DNA of 64,000 bases from Pseudomonas sp. FEN (GCF_904067045.1 NZ_CAJFDC010000036.1:1194001-1258000), one strand, 5' to 3'; shown: positions 8,740 to 17,462, counted from the first letter of the stretch. Made by a program: numbers and translations. Notes: generated by a model not told the origin, from the letters alone.

Positions 8740-11673
8740 TTGCGTCCTGACGGCCAAGTTCGTGCAAAAGCTGTGTTTGAAGTAGATGGCGTGCCTGCGG
8801 TCGCTTTTTTTGATGACGCGCTATCACTCTCGACTGAAGACTTAAATCGAATTCGTCAAAAGATCTGGAATCAAAACCTGATTTCGTTGGTCATTGTGAT
8901 GGACGATTCAAGCTTAACTGCGTACCCGCCGGCGAAAAACGTGCCCATTGGCACCACCCTAAGTGCTAAAGAAGCCATCACTACAGGCTATTTCTCATTA
9001 GCCGAAGTCTCGTCAAGTGATGTTCAACGTAGACTACCAAAATGGTTTTCCCCAGGAGACAGAGTCGATCGACAACTTCTTAAAAACTTGGGACTTGCAA
9101 TTGAACAGCTAACGAAAGCCAGTGTAGCTCGAGCGGCAGCACAGGGACTTTTAGGACAGATACTTTTTATCTCTTATCTTGAGCATAGAAATATCGTAAG
9201 CGAAATCTACCGCACCCAACGAAATGTCGAGCCTCTACACTCGTTAGTCGCCAGTCATAATACCCGCGGCATTGAAAAACTGATCGAGGCGCTTAGGAAA
9301 GACTTTAATGGTGATTTTCTTTCGCTGGACCATACAAACTCTGACTGGTGGTCACTGGTCAGCTCCAAGGGTTTAGACATACTTGGCCGGTTCCTTGACC
9401 AGGTCGATCTAGACAGCGGTCAGCTATCACTGTGGAATTATGACTTTAGCTTCATTCCTGTAGAGCTACTGTCCGGAATTTACGAATCATTTATAGGGGA
9501 ACGACAGAGCATATTGTCGGCCTATTATACGCCTCGTCATCTTGCAAATTTTGTAATTGATGAAGCATTCCATACGTCTCTGAATCCAGCAAATGAAACG
9601 GTTTTCGATCCAGCCTGCGGCTCTGGCATTTTGCTTACTACCGCATACCGGCGCCTTCTTCAAATACAAGAGGGTCAAACAGGTGAATGCCTAGATCTCG
9701 CAGGCCGTATAAAACTTTTAAAGGGACACATTTTTGGCGCTGACATTAGTGAGGCCGCCTGTCGTGTTACTGCTTTCAGTTTATACCTTTCGCTTCTTGA
9801 GGATCTGAAACCTGCCGATATTGCTCTACTCCAGGAGAGTGAACAGGTTAAGCTTCCGACACTTCGAGGTATAAACTTACTGTGCGGCGAACAGCACGGG
9901 GACTTTTTCGCGCCTGAAAACCTGTTTGCTACATCACAAAGATTCAGCCTCATAATCTCGAATCCTCCTTGGAGTGAGCCTGCCGGAAGCGCATGGAGCT
10001 CGGCGGATGTTTGGGCAAAGAAAAAAGGAGTGCCAAGAGCGCGTCGCCAACTGGCGGGCGACTTTGCGTTTAGAGCATTGGAGAGTGTATCGCCAAATGG
10101 CCGTATATGCTTGATTATGCCAATCAGCCTACTAATTGCGTCCACTAGCCGACCATTTATTCAGGGCTGGCTTGCCTTTGCAAAAATTGATCGATTTATA
10201 AATTTTGGAGACCTCCATAACTTTATATTTGAGACAGCAGAACACAGCTGTGCTGTTATTACTTCTCGCCCTAGAACGGGCACACAGTCATGGTCAATAC
10301 CAGCAGATGAGCAAATTGAATACTGGGCCCCAAAAGTTGATGCTAGCTTAGCCTTTGGCCGTCTGGCCCTTTCTCCAGCGGACCGTCACCTGGTGCCCGC
10401 ACAGGCTTACTACAATGATCCCACTCGTCTTGTCACACTGATGTGGGGCAATGAGTTCGATATAGCCCTATGTGAACGACTTAGAGCTATAGGTCAAGTT
10501 AAAGACTTGTTCAACAACGGAAAAAACAGCTGGCGCACCCGCAAAGGTGTTCACCTTAAAGACAAACACGCAAAGTTTACTTCAGATGCGGCCCCCCTAA
10601 GAAGAATCGGGCATATACTAGTTGAATCATTGAAATCCAGCTCGCCTGTTCTCTTGGATGACGAAATACAGAGTTTTCCAGAAGGTATTGAATCCGTTGT
10701 AAATCTCACAGACGATTTATGGGATGTTTTTCAGGGCCCTCGTATATTGTTTACTGATGGTTTCGATAGCAGTAAACAAATCCGAGCGGCTTATATTGAA
10801 AAGCCGGCTTCATTCACCAGCAGCATAGGGGTAATTTCAGGCCCAGAAAGCGATAGAGAACTTTTGCGCTTTATGGCTGCATATCTACGCTCCGACCTTG
10901 CTACCTATTTCCTGTTGATGAGGGCGTTTCAAGTTACCTGTGACCGCAACCGAGTAACATTGGGTGATATAGAACAGTTTCCTTTTTTCGCTCCCGATAA
11001 TCACTTCGATCCAAGCCGAGCCAGAGAAATAATATCTGAAATATCTTTAGCACTCGGAAACATTGAGAGACCTGAGTTCCTAAGAGCACAAAACCATAGC
11101 GCCCAAATACAGAAACACATAAACACCTTGATTCACGATTATTTCGGATTGAGTGCCGAAGAGTCTGCTCTCGTCACAGAAGCAAACACTATACTAGTCC
11201 CTTCAGTGCGTCCTCGCGGCTATAAAAGCATCAATACTGAAGTATACAAAATCATCACAAAAAATGAGCTCAAAGATTACGCAGATACTTTGAGCCAAGA
11301 ACTCGGCATATGGCGCTCCCATTTAAATGGCGAGGGTTCCATTGTAGTTAAGGCTTGGACGGTAAACTCTGCAGTTGGTCGAGTAGCAGTAGCGGCTATT
11401 ACTCTCTCTGAGCCTGAGAAGACTACCGACTTCGACGAGAAAAAATTAGAAATTTGGGTTAAGAAAACTATGGAAGGTCTAAACTCCCAAGGACTACTAC
11501 CAGCTCATCGAGCTGAAACTGTTGCCTTCCTCCCGGACGTAACAATTCAAGCGCCAGGTGCTTTCTTGCTTCTTCGTCCACCTTTCCGTCGGATGTGGCT
11601 AAAACGATCTGCAATGCGCGATGCGCGCTCTATCGTAGAGCTTATTCACCGTGAAAAGGTGTCTGCTGAATGA
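8740..11673 (+). CDS. Large N6-adenine DNA methyltransferase (type I/IIG-like); true start uncertain
   Basis: Seen: about 977 residues from the TTG at 8740, with the gamma-class adenine methylase order: motif X-like SAYYTPRHLANFVIDEA near 265, motif I FDPACGSGILL near 289 and the catalytic motif IV SNPPW near 408, then a long C-terminal half that should hold target recognition. The coding-like frame continues upstream (EHYFERWLEVLGYSHAQGLHI) to 8623 and beyond without any start codon. The ATG at 8615, ideally placed to overlap the regulator stop, is in another frame and hits a stop after ten codons. A one-base loss near 8624 would explain this. The N-terminal 150 residues may be a degenerate nuclease domain (inference). 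The 3' end overlaps the nuclease gene (ATGA). Confidence 0.8.
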   Translation: MRPDGQVRAKAVFEVDGVPAVAFFDDALSLSTEDLNRIRQKIWNQNLISLVIVMDDSSLTAYPPAKNVPIGTTLSAKEAITTGYFSLAEVSSSDVQRRLPKWFSPGDRVDRQLLKNLGLAIEQLTKASVARAAAQGLLGQILFISYLEHRNIVSEIYRTQRNVEPLHSLVASHNTRGIEKLIEALRKDFNGDFLSLDHTNSDWWSLVSSKGLDILGRFLDQVDLDSGQLSLWNYDFSFIPVELLSGIYESFIGERQSILSAYYTPRHLANFVIDEAFHTSLNPANETVFDPACGSGILLTTAYRRLLQIQEGQTGECLDLAGRIKLLKGHIFGADISEAACRVTAFSLYLSLLEDLKPADIALLQESEQVKLPTLRGINLLCGEQHGDFFAPENLFATSQRFSLIISNPPWSEPAGSAWSSADVWAKKKGVPRARRQLAGDFAFRALESVSPNGRICLIMPISLLIASTSRPFIQGWLAFAKIDRFINFGDLHNFIFETAEHSCAVITSRPRTGTQSWSIPADEQIEYWAPKVDASLAFGRLALSPADRHLVPAQAYYNDPTRLVTLMWGNEFDIALCERLRAIGQVKDLFNNGKNSWRTRKGVHLKDKHAKFTSDAAPLRRIGHILVESLKSSSPVLLDDEIQSFPEGIESVVNLTDDLWDVFQGPRILFTDGFDSSKQIRAAYIEKPASFTSSIGVISGPESDRELLRFMAAYLRSDLATYFLLMRAFQVTCDRNRVTLGDIEQFPFFAPDNHFDPSRAREIISEISLALGNIERPEFLRAQNHSAQIQKHINTLIHDYFGLSAEESALVTEANTILVPSVRPRGYKSINTEVYKIITKNELKDYADTLSQELGIWRSHLNGEGSIVVKAWTVNSAVGRVAVAAITLSEPEKTTDFDEKKLEIWVKKTMEGLNSQGLLPAHRAETVAFLPDVTIQAPGAFLLLRPPFRRMWLKRSAMRDARSIVELIHREKVSAE

Positions 11674-12386
11674 GTAATAGCATCCCATTGGACTGGTTGA
11701 AAACCTTCCCTCACCAGCAGGCAAAACAGGCAGTCGACGCGCTTTCAGAAACATGGAAGCTCCTGGCTAGACGCCACCAGGATGGTTTTAATAGAGCAAA
11801 AAAAGAGCCTGACCTAACTCTAGTCCTTTGCTCTCGAGTGCGAGACTTGCACCCTAGATTGCTCGGAAACTGGTCCGCGGAACCTGTTCACGTCATCGTA
11901 GATCCAAACACTCTGAATATTCAATCTCGTACACGTACGGATATTGAATATACTTGGAATGACTCAAATAACTGGAAAATTGTTTTTGAGTTTAAAAAAC
12001 TAAAAAGGACTGCCAGTAGTTATAAGGAATATTGGGGGAGCGACGGTCTGGGTCGTTTCGTCGATGGTTCCTATAGCTTTGGAGATCCTGTGGCCTGCAT
12101 GGTAGGTATAATCATCGATGACTACTCAGAATGTGTGGATCCCATTCGTCAGGCCTTAGGTGGTAGTCCAGATGTTCAGACCAACCTCAGAATTCAACCC
12201 TCAAGCGATGGCGCTCACCTGCAAGCGCCGTCCGTTCTTTTTCCATCAGCGGCGGCGTTTGACACGGTCCATCTTCGCCCCGCCGCAAGCGCCCCACCAC
12301 ACGGCAGCATCCACGTAGCACACTTCTTCCTAGAGTTTGGTTACTCCTCACCTGCTCCGCAAAGTCGCGGGAAGAAAAAAGTATGA
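11670..12386 (+). CDS. Putative PD-(D/E)XK nuclease partner of the methylase
   Basis: 238 residues, unknown family. Seen: a central block TRTDIEYTWNDSNNWKIVFEFKKLKR in which an aspartate is followed, after a beta strand, by E-F-K; this spacing resembles the D...ExK core of PD-(D/E)XK nucleases. The C-terminal 60 residues are proline/serine-rich and probably disordered. It overlaps the methylase by ATGA, so the two are translationally coupled, as in restriction-modification pairs. Alternative: a specificity or accessory subunit. The nuclease call is an inference from one motif. Confidence 0.5.
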   Translation: MSNSIPLDWLKTFPHQQAKQAVDALSETWKLLARRHQDGFNRAKKEPDLTLVLCSRVRDLHPRLLGNWSAEPVHVIVDPNTLNIQSRTRTDIEYTWNDSNNWKIVFEFKKLKRTASSYKEYWGSDGLGRFVDGSYSFGDPVACMVGIIIDDYSECVDPIRQALGGSPDVQTNLRIQPSSDGAHLQAPSVLFPSAAAFDTVHLRPAASAPPHGSIHVAHFFLEFGYSSPAPQSRGKKKV

Positions 12387-12409
12387 ACGATAGTTTCGCC
12401 TTACCGCAT

Positions 12410-12453
12410 AACCCGAGACCAAGGCAGCTCCGCTGCCGCAGCAAGTCGAGGGT
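12410..12453. repeat. Right 44-bp inverted repeat
   Basis: Inverted counterpart of 7967-8010 (40/44 identical), beginning 24 bp after the nuclease stop. The hairpin here is GGCAGC-TCC-GCTGCC. With its partner it encloses exactly the three-gene module. Confidence 0.8.
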
Positions 12454-12660
12454 TGGTAAGCAGATCCTGAGCCAAGCGCTGAGACACCAGCCCCAAGCCA
12501 GGCTCCGCTCCATGTGTTTTCAGGTACACCAGCGGTACAGCACGAACGAGCTCGAACGTAACGTACCGTACGCTAAAGCACTGTTTGATAAGTACTTTAC
12601 CGTGTTGTACCTTACTCAAGCGAACGCCAGTGTAATCTAGCGTTGCAACGACATTGGCGA
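12454..12660. other. Gene-free right end of the tRNA-Phe element
   Basis: I see no credible gene here. A short frame that starts at 12383 with an ATGA overlap runs through the inverted repeat and has no recognisable protein features. Confidence 0.4.
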
Positions 12661-12707
12661 ATTGAAAATCCCCGTGTCGGCGGTTCGATTCCGTCTCTGG
12701 GCACCAC
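12661..12707 (+). repeat. Right direct repeat (attR-like)
   Basis: Exact 47-bp copy of the tRNA-Phe 3' end. It lacks the 5' half, so it is not a second tRNA gene. Confidence 0.9.
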
Positions 12708-12751
12708 TAATTAGTTTCAGGTGGTGTCAAAGTCATCTGAAAGCCCTCAAG

Positions 12752-12775
12752 AAACCCGCCTGGTGCGGGTTTTTT
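12752..12775 (+). terminator. Original chromosomal terminator of tRNA-Phe
   Basis: AACCCGC-CTGGT-GCGGGTT hairpin and six T. It is a homologue of the hairpin at 7728-7753 and also shares the CAGGTGGTG sequence upstream, so this is probably the pre-insertion flank. Confidence 0.8.
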
Positions 12776-12825
12776 GTTGCCTGAAAAAAGAGCGTGAAGC
12801 CGGCCATCGACAAATCGAAATGGCC

Positions 12826-13731
12826 TCAAGCCGCTTCGGTCACGGGCGCCACCTTCTCCGGCGGCTTGATTGAGCCGATGTACACCGCAAAGAGGGTCAA
12901 CAACGCACCCGCGATCTGCATCGATGAACTGGCCTTGCCGAGAAACACCACATCGACGAAGTAGGTGATCACCGGCTCCAGTAACAGAATCAGCCCCGCC
13001 AGTCCCAGGCTGATAGCGCCGATCGAACGGTTGACCAGCAGCCAGCCCACGAACTGCACCATCACCCCGTAGATAATCAGCATCAACAAAGTCCGTCCGT
13101 CAACAATCGCCAACCTTTCGCCAGTGGCCAGGGCGTACACCAGCAGCACCAGCGCGGCCCACACGCTCAGGTTGAGCATCTGCGCGATCTTGTCGCCACC
13201 GCCATCAGGCAGCTGCGTGTTGACCTTGAGGAAATACACGCAAACGGCGTAGGCCAGCCCCGACAACACACCGAACGCCACCCCCTTGATGCCTACCGCA
13301 CTGGTCATTTCCGGTAAAAGCAGCAGGTACAGCCCGACAAACGCCAGGGTGATGGAGATCAGAAAGTAGAACGACGGTTTCTCCTTCAGCAGGTACAGGC
13401 CCAGCAAGGTCATGAAGAACACCTGACAATTGGTCAGGATCGAGCCGATGCCCGGGCCAACGATGTAGATGCTCTGATGCCAGAGCACCAGGTCAATAGC
13501 CAGGAATACCCCGGCCAACGCCGTGTACAGCTGCGCCTTGGCGCTCTTGAGCAACACTGGGGTGCGCCGCGCCTTGAGCAACAAGAAGAACAGGATCGAA
13601 GCGAACAGCATTCGGTAGAACCCGGCTCCGCCAGCACCGATATTGGCAAAGGCCACCGCCAGCGCCGACAAGCTGAGCATCAGTCCGCCAATCGTCAACT
13701 CGATGATGGCGCGATTGGTATTAGTCGACAT
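12826..13731 (-). CDS. EamA/DMT-family transporter
   Basis: Inner-membrane drug/metabolite-type exporter. Seen: about 301 residues, ten hydrophobic helices in two repeated EamA halves (first from IGGLMLSLSALAVAFANIGAGGAGFYRMLFA, second from VAFGVLSGLAYAVCVYFL), and a short polar C-terminus. I chose the ATG at 13731, which has GGAG eight bases upstream, over 13743. The substrate is unknown. The gene stands alone just outside the tRNA-Phe element and faces it. Confidence 0.85.
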   Translation of the reverse strand: MSTNTNRAIIELTIGGLMLSLSALAVAFANIGAGGAGFYRMLFASILFFLLLKARRTPVLLKSAKAQLYTALAGVFLAIDLVLWHQSIYIVGPGIGSILTNCQVFFMTLLGLYLLKEKPSFYFLISITLAFVGLYLLLLPEMTSAVGIKGVAFGVLSGLAYAVCVYFLKVNTQLPDGGGDKIAQMLNLSVWAALVLLVYALATGERLAIVDGRTLLMLIIYGVMVQFVGWLLVNRSIGAISLGLAGLILLLEPVITYFVDVVFLGKASSSMQIAGALLTLFAVYIGSIKPPEKVAPVTEAA

Positions 13732-13879
13732 GAGCGACTCCATTAATTAGCATTCACACGCTCCTCCCGTCAAAAGCCAGACTCGAGAGAACTGAAGAAA
13801 CAGCGGAATATTTACCGACCTCAGTCAAACATCCCTTCATGCTTAACCCGCAGTATTCTTTATATCCCGTCAGTCTTTC

Positions 13880-14503
13880 TCAAGCTTGCGCAACGGCCAA
13901 CTTCAGCCACTGTTGTACCGGCACATAAGCCAGAACTTCTTCGACATAAGTTTTAAGTTCCGTCGGCACGGCCACGCCATAACGACGAAACCGGAATACC
14001 ACCGGTACGAACATCGCATCAACGATGCCGAAGTCGCCGCACAGGAACTGCTTGGAGCCGCTGGCCTCACGCAGGTTGTTCCAGAGGGTGAAAATCCGTT
14101 GGATTTCTTCCTGAGTCTCGGCGGTCAGGGGCTCTGGGGTATCACCCGTGTTCAGGCCAAATGACAGCTGTGTGCGCAGGTTGACGAAACCCGAGTGCAT
14201 TTCCGCCGCGGCGCAGCGGGCTTGAGCCTTGATCAACGGATCCTGCGGCCACAGACCGGCCGCCGGGTAAACGTCGGCCACGTATTCGCAGATGGCGAGA
14301 CTATCGTTGATCACTACCTTGTCCAGCAGCAGCGCCGGTACCTTGCCAGACGGCGAGTAGCGCAGGATCTGCTGACGAGTGTCGTCCTGCTCCAACTTGA
14401 CCTGAAGAGTCTCGAAGGCGACGTCTGCCGCCACAAGAACCAACCATGCACGTAATGACCATGAAGATTTCTTGAAATCCCCAATCACTAGTTTTGTAGA
14501 CAT
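13880..14503 (-). CDS. Glutathione S-transferase family protein
   Basis: Cytosolic GST-like enzyme. Seen: 207 residues with an N-terminal thioredoxin-like domain (KLVIGDFKKSSWSLRAWLVL; cis-Pro motif KVPALLLD; glutathione-contacting NDSLAICEYV) and a helical C-terminal domain (residues 85-200) with the GST N-capping-type stretch GDFGIVDAMFVPV. The ATG at 14503 is preferred to a GTG at 14506 and follows an AGGGGAA ribosome site. It is transcribed divergently from the AraC regulator at 14588, with an 84-bp shared promoter region, so that regulator may control it. Confidence 0.85.
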   Translation of the reverse strand: MSTKLVIGDFKKSSWSLRAWLVLVAADVAFETLQVKLEQDDTRQQILRYSPSGKVPALLLDKVVINDSLAICEYVADVYPAAGLWPQDPLIKAQARCAAAEMHSGFVNLRTQLSFGLNTGDTPEPLTAETQEEIQRIFTLWNNLREASGSKQFLCGDFGIVDAMFVPVVFRFRRYGVAVPTELKTYVEEVLAYVPVQQWLKLAVAQA

Positions 14504-14587
14504 CACTTCCCCTGGCTTGCGTTATGAAATAAGTGCTAAATTTAGCAGCGCATTTTTTCAACGTATTGCACAAAACTGGACAACGTC

Positions 14588-15433
14588 ATGGATGAGCCCC
14601 GACGCCATAAAGCCATTAGCCAAGAGAAGGACTTCGTTCAGTTCTGGCGAATACCCGAAGGCGACTGCGAGTTGCTATCCGCGCGTTATAGCACTCAAAC
14701 TTTTGGCAGACACTCACATGATCGATATGCCGTTGGGGTTATCAGCAGCGGCGTTGAAAAACTCTTTTATCGGGGCTGCTACTATCTGGGGAGCGCCGGC
14801 AGTGTAGTGACCATTACCCCGGGAGAGATTCATGATGGTTTACCCGGACACGACCAGGGCTGGATGTACCGGATGCTTTACCTGGATACGGCTTGGGTCA
14901 ACCGAGCAATATTCCAGGGACGCTTTGGCGACGACCACATCCATCTTTTCCGAAGCGCCCTCAACCTCGACCCCAGCTTTGCGCTGAGCTTCCTGCAGCA
15001 ACATCAGATCGTTGAAAACTCCCCGCCCGGCCTCGAGCGAGAATCCATTCTCCTGGAACTGGTGAGCCAACTCTTCGAGCGTAGCGGCGCGCCCATCGTC
15101 GCCATTGCCAGCGCCGAACGCAGTGCGATCAAGCTCATCAAGAAAAATCTCGAAGACAAATTTGCCCAGAACATCCCCTTGGAAGAACTGGCGCAGTTGG
15201 TGGGCATGGACCCGCTGTACCTGATCCGCGTCTTCAAAAAAGCCGTGGGCGTATCCCCCCACAGCTATCAGATCCAGAAACGAGTGGCACAGGTACAAAA
15301 CCTGCTCCGCAGCGGGGCCAGCCTTGCAGAAGCCTCCTTCAGCTGTGGCTTTTTCGATCAGAGCCACATGAATCGAGCCTTCAAGAAAGTGGTCGGCATC
15401 ACCCCTGGCAGCTTCCGCAATAGCCGCGTCTGA
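14588..15433 (+). CDS. AraC-family transcriptional regulator
   Basis: Seen: 281 residues with an N-terminal cupin-like sensor (HSHDRYAVGVISSGVEKLFYRG, TITPGEIHDGLPG) and a C-terminal double HTH (about 180-275): first helix pair NIPLEELAQLVGMDPLYLIRVFKKAVG, second ASLAEASFSCGFFDQSHMNRAFKKVVG. This is the AraC-type arrangement of sugar or small-molecule sensors. It lies between a divergent GST and a downstream EamA exporter (15663); both are plausible targets. Ligand unknown. Confidence 0.9.
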   Translation: MDEPRRHKAISQEKDFVQFWRIPEGDCELLSARYSTQTFGRHSHDRYAVGVISSGVEKLFYRGCYYLGSAGSVVTITPGEIHDGLPGHDQGWMYRMLYLDTAWVNRAIFQGRFGDDHIHLFRSALNLDPSFALSFLQQHQIVENSPPGLERESILLELVSQLFERSGAPIVAIASAERSAIKLIKKNLEDKFAQNIPLEELAQLVGMDPLYLIRVFKKAVGVSPHSYQIQKRVAQVQNLLRSGASLAEASFSCGFFDQSHMNRAFKKVVGITPGSFRNSRV

Positions 15434-15662
15434 AGCACGCGGCCCTCCCCTCCAACTGTCATGGTCGGCAAACAAGACAGTTTGTTACACGCCCTTCCAA
15501 CCGTACCGGTACTCAGCCCATCAGGCTGATTAGTGTGTCCTCATCCTTCAGGCAGGCAGGAGCTGCGCCTGTGGTTGAAGGCCAGCACCAACGACAGCGG
15601 CGCGCCCTGAAGAACATTTCCACGAGCCCCCCCTCCCGCCCCCTCCCAAAGGAATTGTCAGC

Positions 15663-16562
15663 ATGACGCAAACCAACACAGCCAGTTTTCCAGAGACCAG
15701 GCATCAAGACCTGCAAGCCTATTTCCTCGGCCTGATCTCAGTAGCGGCTTTTGCCATGACCCTGCCCGCGGCGAAAATGCTCGCGGGCGATCTGAGCGCC
15801 GTCCAGGTCGGGATCTTCCGCTCGGTGATCGCGGCCTTTGCCGCAATCCCCTTTTTGCTGATTGGTCGCGCCAAGCTGCCCAGTCGTTCGCAGATCAAGC
15901 GCATGCTGCTGACCTCCACCGGGATCGTCTACGGCTTCCCGATCCTCACCGCGCTGGGTATGCAATATGTGCCCGTCAGCCACGGTGGCGTGGTCCTGGC
16001 CGCCTTGCCGCTGTCCACCGCGATCTTCGGCACCCTGATCACCGGCACACGCCCATCCAGGGCATTCTGGGTGATCTCCTGCCTGGGTTTCCTGGTGGTG
16101 ATGGCCTACACCGTGCTCCGCTCGAATGTTTCAGAGATCTACCTGGGTGACCTGGCCCTGCTCGGTGCCGTTGTGCTGGCCGGTTTCGGTTATGCCCAGG
16201 GCGGCGCGCTGTCCAAGGAACTGCCGGGCTGGCAGGTGATGTGCTGGACACTGGTCATCAGCCTGCCGGTGCTGCTACCGGCAAGCCTGTGGCTCTTTGA
16301 CAGCAACACCCTCGCCCATCTACCGGGCACCGGCGTGGCCGCCCTGCTGTTCCTGGCACTGGTCAATTCGCTGCTGGGCTTCTTTTCCTGGAACCGCGCC
16401 CTCGCACTCGGCGGTATCCAGCGGATCAGTCAGTTGCAGTTGTTGCAACCGTTCTTCACCTTCGGCTTCTCGATCTGGCTGATGGGTGAAACCTGGAACT
16501 GGCTGACACCATTTGTCTGCGCTATTGTCATCATCTTGGTATGGCTGTCCAAGCGAACCTGA
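15663..16562 (+). CDS. EamA/DMT-family transporter
   Basis: Seen: 299 residues, two EamA halves with ten predicted helices (start YFLGLISVAAFAMTLPAAKMLAG; second half YLGDLALLGAVVLAGFGYAQGG) and the ending IVIILVWLSKRT. AAGGAA lies upstream of the ATG. It follows the AraC gene after 229 bp, so it may be an exporter controlled by it. It is only distantly similar to the EamA protein at 12826. Confidence 0.88.
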   Translation: MTQTNTASFPETRHQDLQAYFLGLISVAAFAMTLPAAKMLAGDLSAVQVGIFRSVIAAFAAIPFLLIGRAKLPSRSQIKRMLLTSTGIVYGFPILTALGMQYVPVSHGGVVLAALPLSTAIFGTLITGTRPSRAFWVISCLGFLVVMAYTVLRSNVSEIYLGDLALLGAVVLAGFGYAQGGALSKELPGWQVMCWTLVISLPVLLPASLWLFDSNTLAHLPGTGVAALLFLALVNSLLGFFSWNRALALGGIQRISQLQLLQPFFTFGFSIWLMGETWNWLTPFVCAIVIILVWLSKRT

Positions 16563-16612
16563 GCCCCTGTCCGGCGGCGGAGCCGCTCTTATCCCTGAAT
16601 GGAATCTCAAGC

Positions 16613-17392
16613 ATGACTTCTTCGACATCTTCTTGTCCGAGCGGTGAATCGCAGCAGAGGGACACATTGCAGGATGAGCGTGACATCCGTTTGATCGACC
16701 ATCCCGTCAGGGCCGTCCTCGAACTGCTGGCCCCCAGGCCCGGGGAACGGCTCCTGGATATCGGCTGCGGCGACGGTCGCCTGAGCGAACAACTGCAACG
16801 CTACGGAAACCAGGTAGTGGGCTTCGACAACGACCTCAACCTGGTCTCGGCAGCCCGGGCCAGAGGGCTGGAGGTACGCCATGGCAATGCCGAGCAGTTG
16901 TACTTCTACCAGGAGTTCGACGCGGTCCTGAGCTATGACGCATTGCACTGGATGCAGCGCTCGGACCAGGTGGCCATCGGGATTTACGAAGCCCTGAAAC
17001 CGGGAGGACGCTTTGTCGGCGAGTTCGCCGGGGCCGGACACCAGAAGATCCTGCGACGCGCGCTGCGCGACTCCCTGACGCGCAGATCCCTTGACTTCGA
17101 AATCGCCGATCAGCTTTATCTGCCCACGGCCGGGGCCTATCAGCGGGTGCTGGAGGACACGGGTTTCCACGTGAGTTCCATTCATTGGTTCGAACGCCCG
17201 ACCCCTCTTGATTGTTCGATTACCCAATGGCTGAAAATGTTCGGTGGCCGCTACCTCGCGCTGCTACCCAGCGAATCGCAAGAAGCGTTTTTAAATGAAG
17301 TGGCCGAAGAGTTGGCCGCCGATTACCTGGACAGTAACAACCAGTGGACGCTGGACTGCACGTGCCTGCGCTTCAAGGCTGAAAAAAGATGA
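16613..17392 (+). CDS. Class I SAM-dependent methyltransferase
   Basis: Seen: about 259 residues with motif I LLDIGCGDGRLSEQL, acidic motif II VVGFDNDLNLV, and motif IV/post-I region FDAVLSYDALHWM, followed by LKPGGRFVGEFAG; this is a methyltransf_11/25-type small-molecule methylase. The C-terminal part (YLPTAGAYQRVLEDTGFHVSSIHWF) is typical of such enzymes. I prefer the ATG at 16613 (after GGAA) to one at 16541, which overlaps the transporter. Substrate unknown. It is convergent with the MocR regulator. Confidence 0.8.
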   Translation: MTSSTSSCPSGESQQRDTLQDERDIRLIDHPVRAVLELLAPRPGERLLDIGCGDGRLSEQLQRYGNQVVGFDNDLNLVSAARARGLEVRHGNAEQLYFYQEFDAVLSYDALHWMQRSDQVAIGIYEALKPGGRFVGEFAGAGHQKILRRALRDSLTRRSLDFEIADQLYLPTAGAYQRVLEDTGFHVSSIHWFERPTPLDCSITQWLKMFGGRYLALLPSESQEAFLNEVAEELAADYLDSNNQWTLDCTCLRFKAEKR

Positions 17393-17462
17393 GCGGGCGT
17401 TATCTGCCCATGTCGACGAGAACCACTGGAGACCAACGTCCGAGCAGGCAATCCCGACGCCC

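Larger units (their letters stand above)
7639..12707 (+). mobile_element. tRNA-Phe genomic element carrying a methylase/nuclease module, no integrase
   Basis: Bounded by 47-bp identical direct repeats (7639-7685 and 12661-12707) that copy the tRNA-Phe 3' end, the hallmark of site-specific integration at a tRNA gene. Inside, base composition drops visibly below the flanking backbone. Contents in order: a duplicate terminator, an inverted repeat, the left 44-bp inverted repeat, regulator, methylase, nuclease, then the right 44-bp inverted repeat. No integrase or excisionase gene is present, so the element either lost it, was moved in trans, or arrived by recombination between tRNA flanks. The homology beyond the repeats (tRNA-distal terminator duplicated with divergence) fits capture of a foreign tRNA flank. 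Confidence 0.85.

Noticed and set aside
12383-12640. 85-residue frame overlapping the nuclease stop by ATGA
   Set aside because: It runs straight through the 44-bp inverted repeat, has no recognisable domain, and its composition looks like intergenic sequence.
12661-12707. Apparent second tRNA-Phe
   Set aside because: Only the 3' half is present; it is an attachment-site copy.
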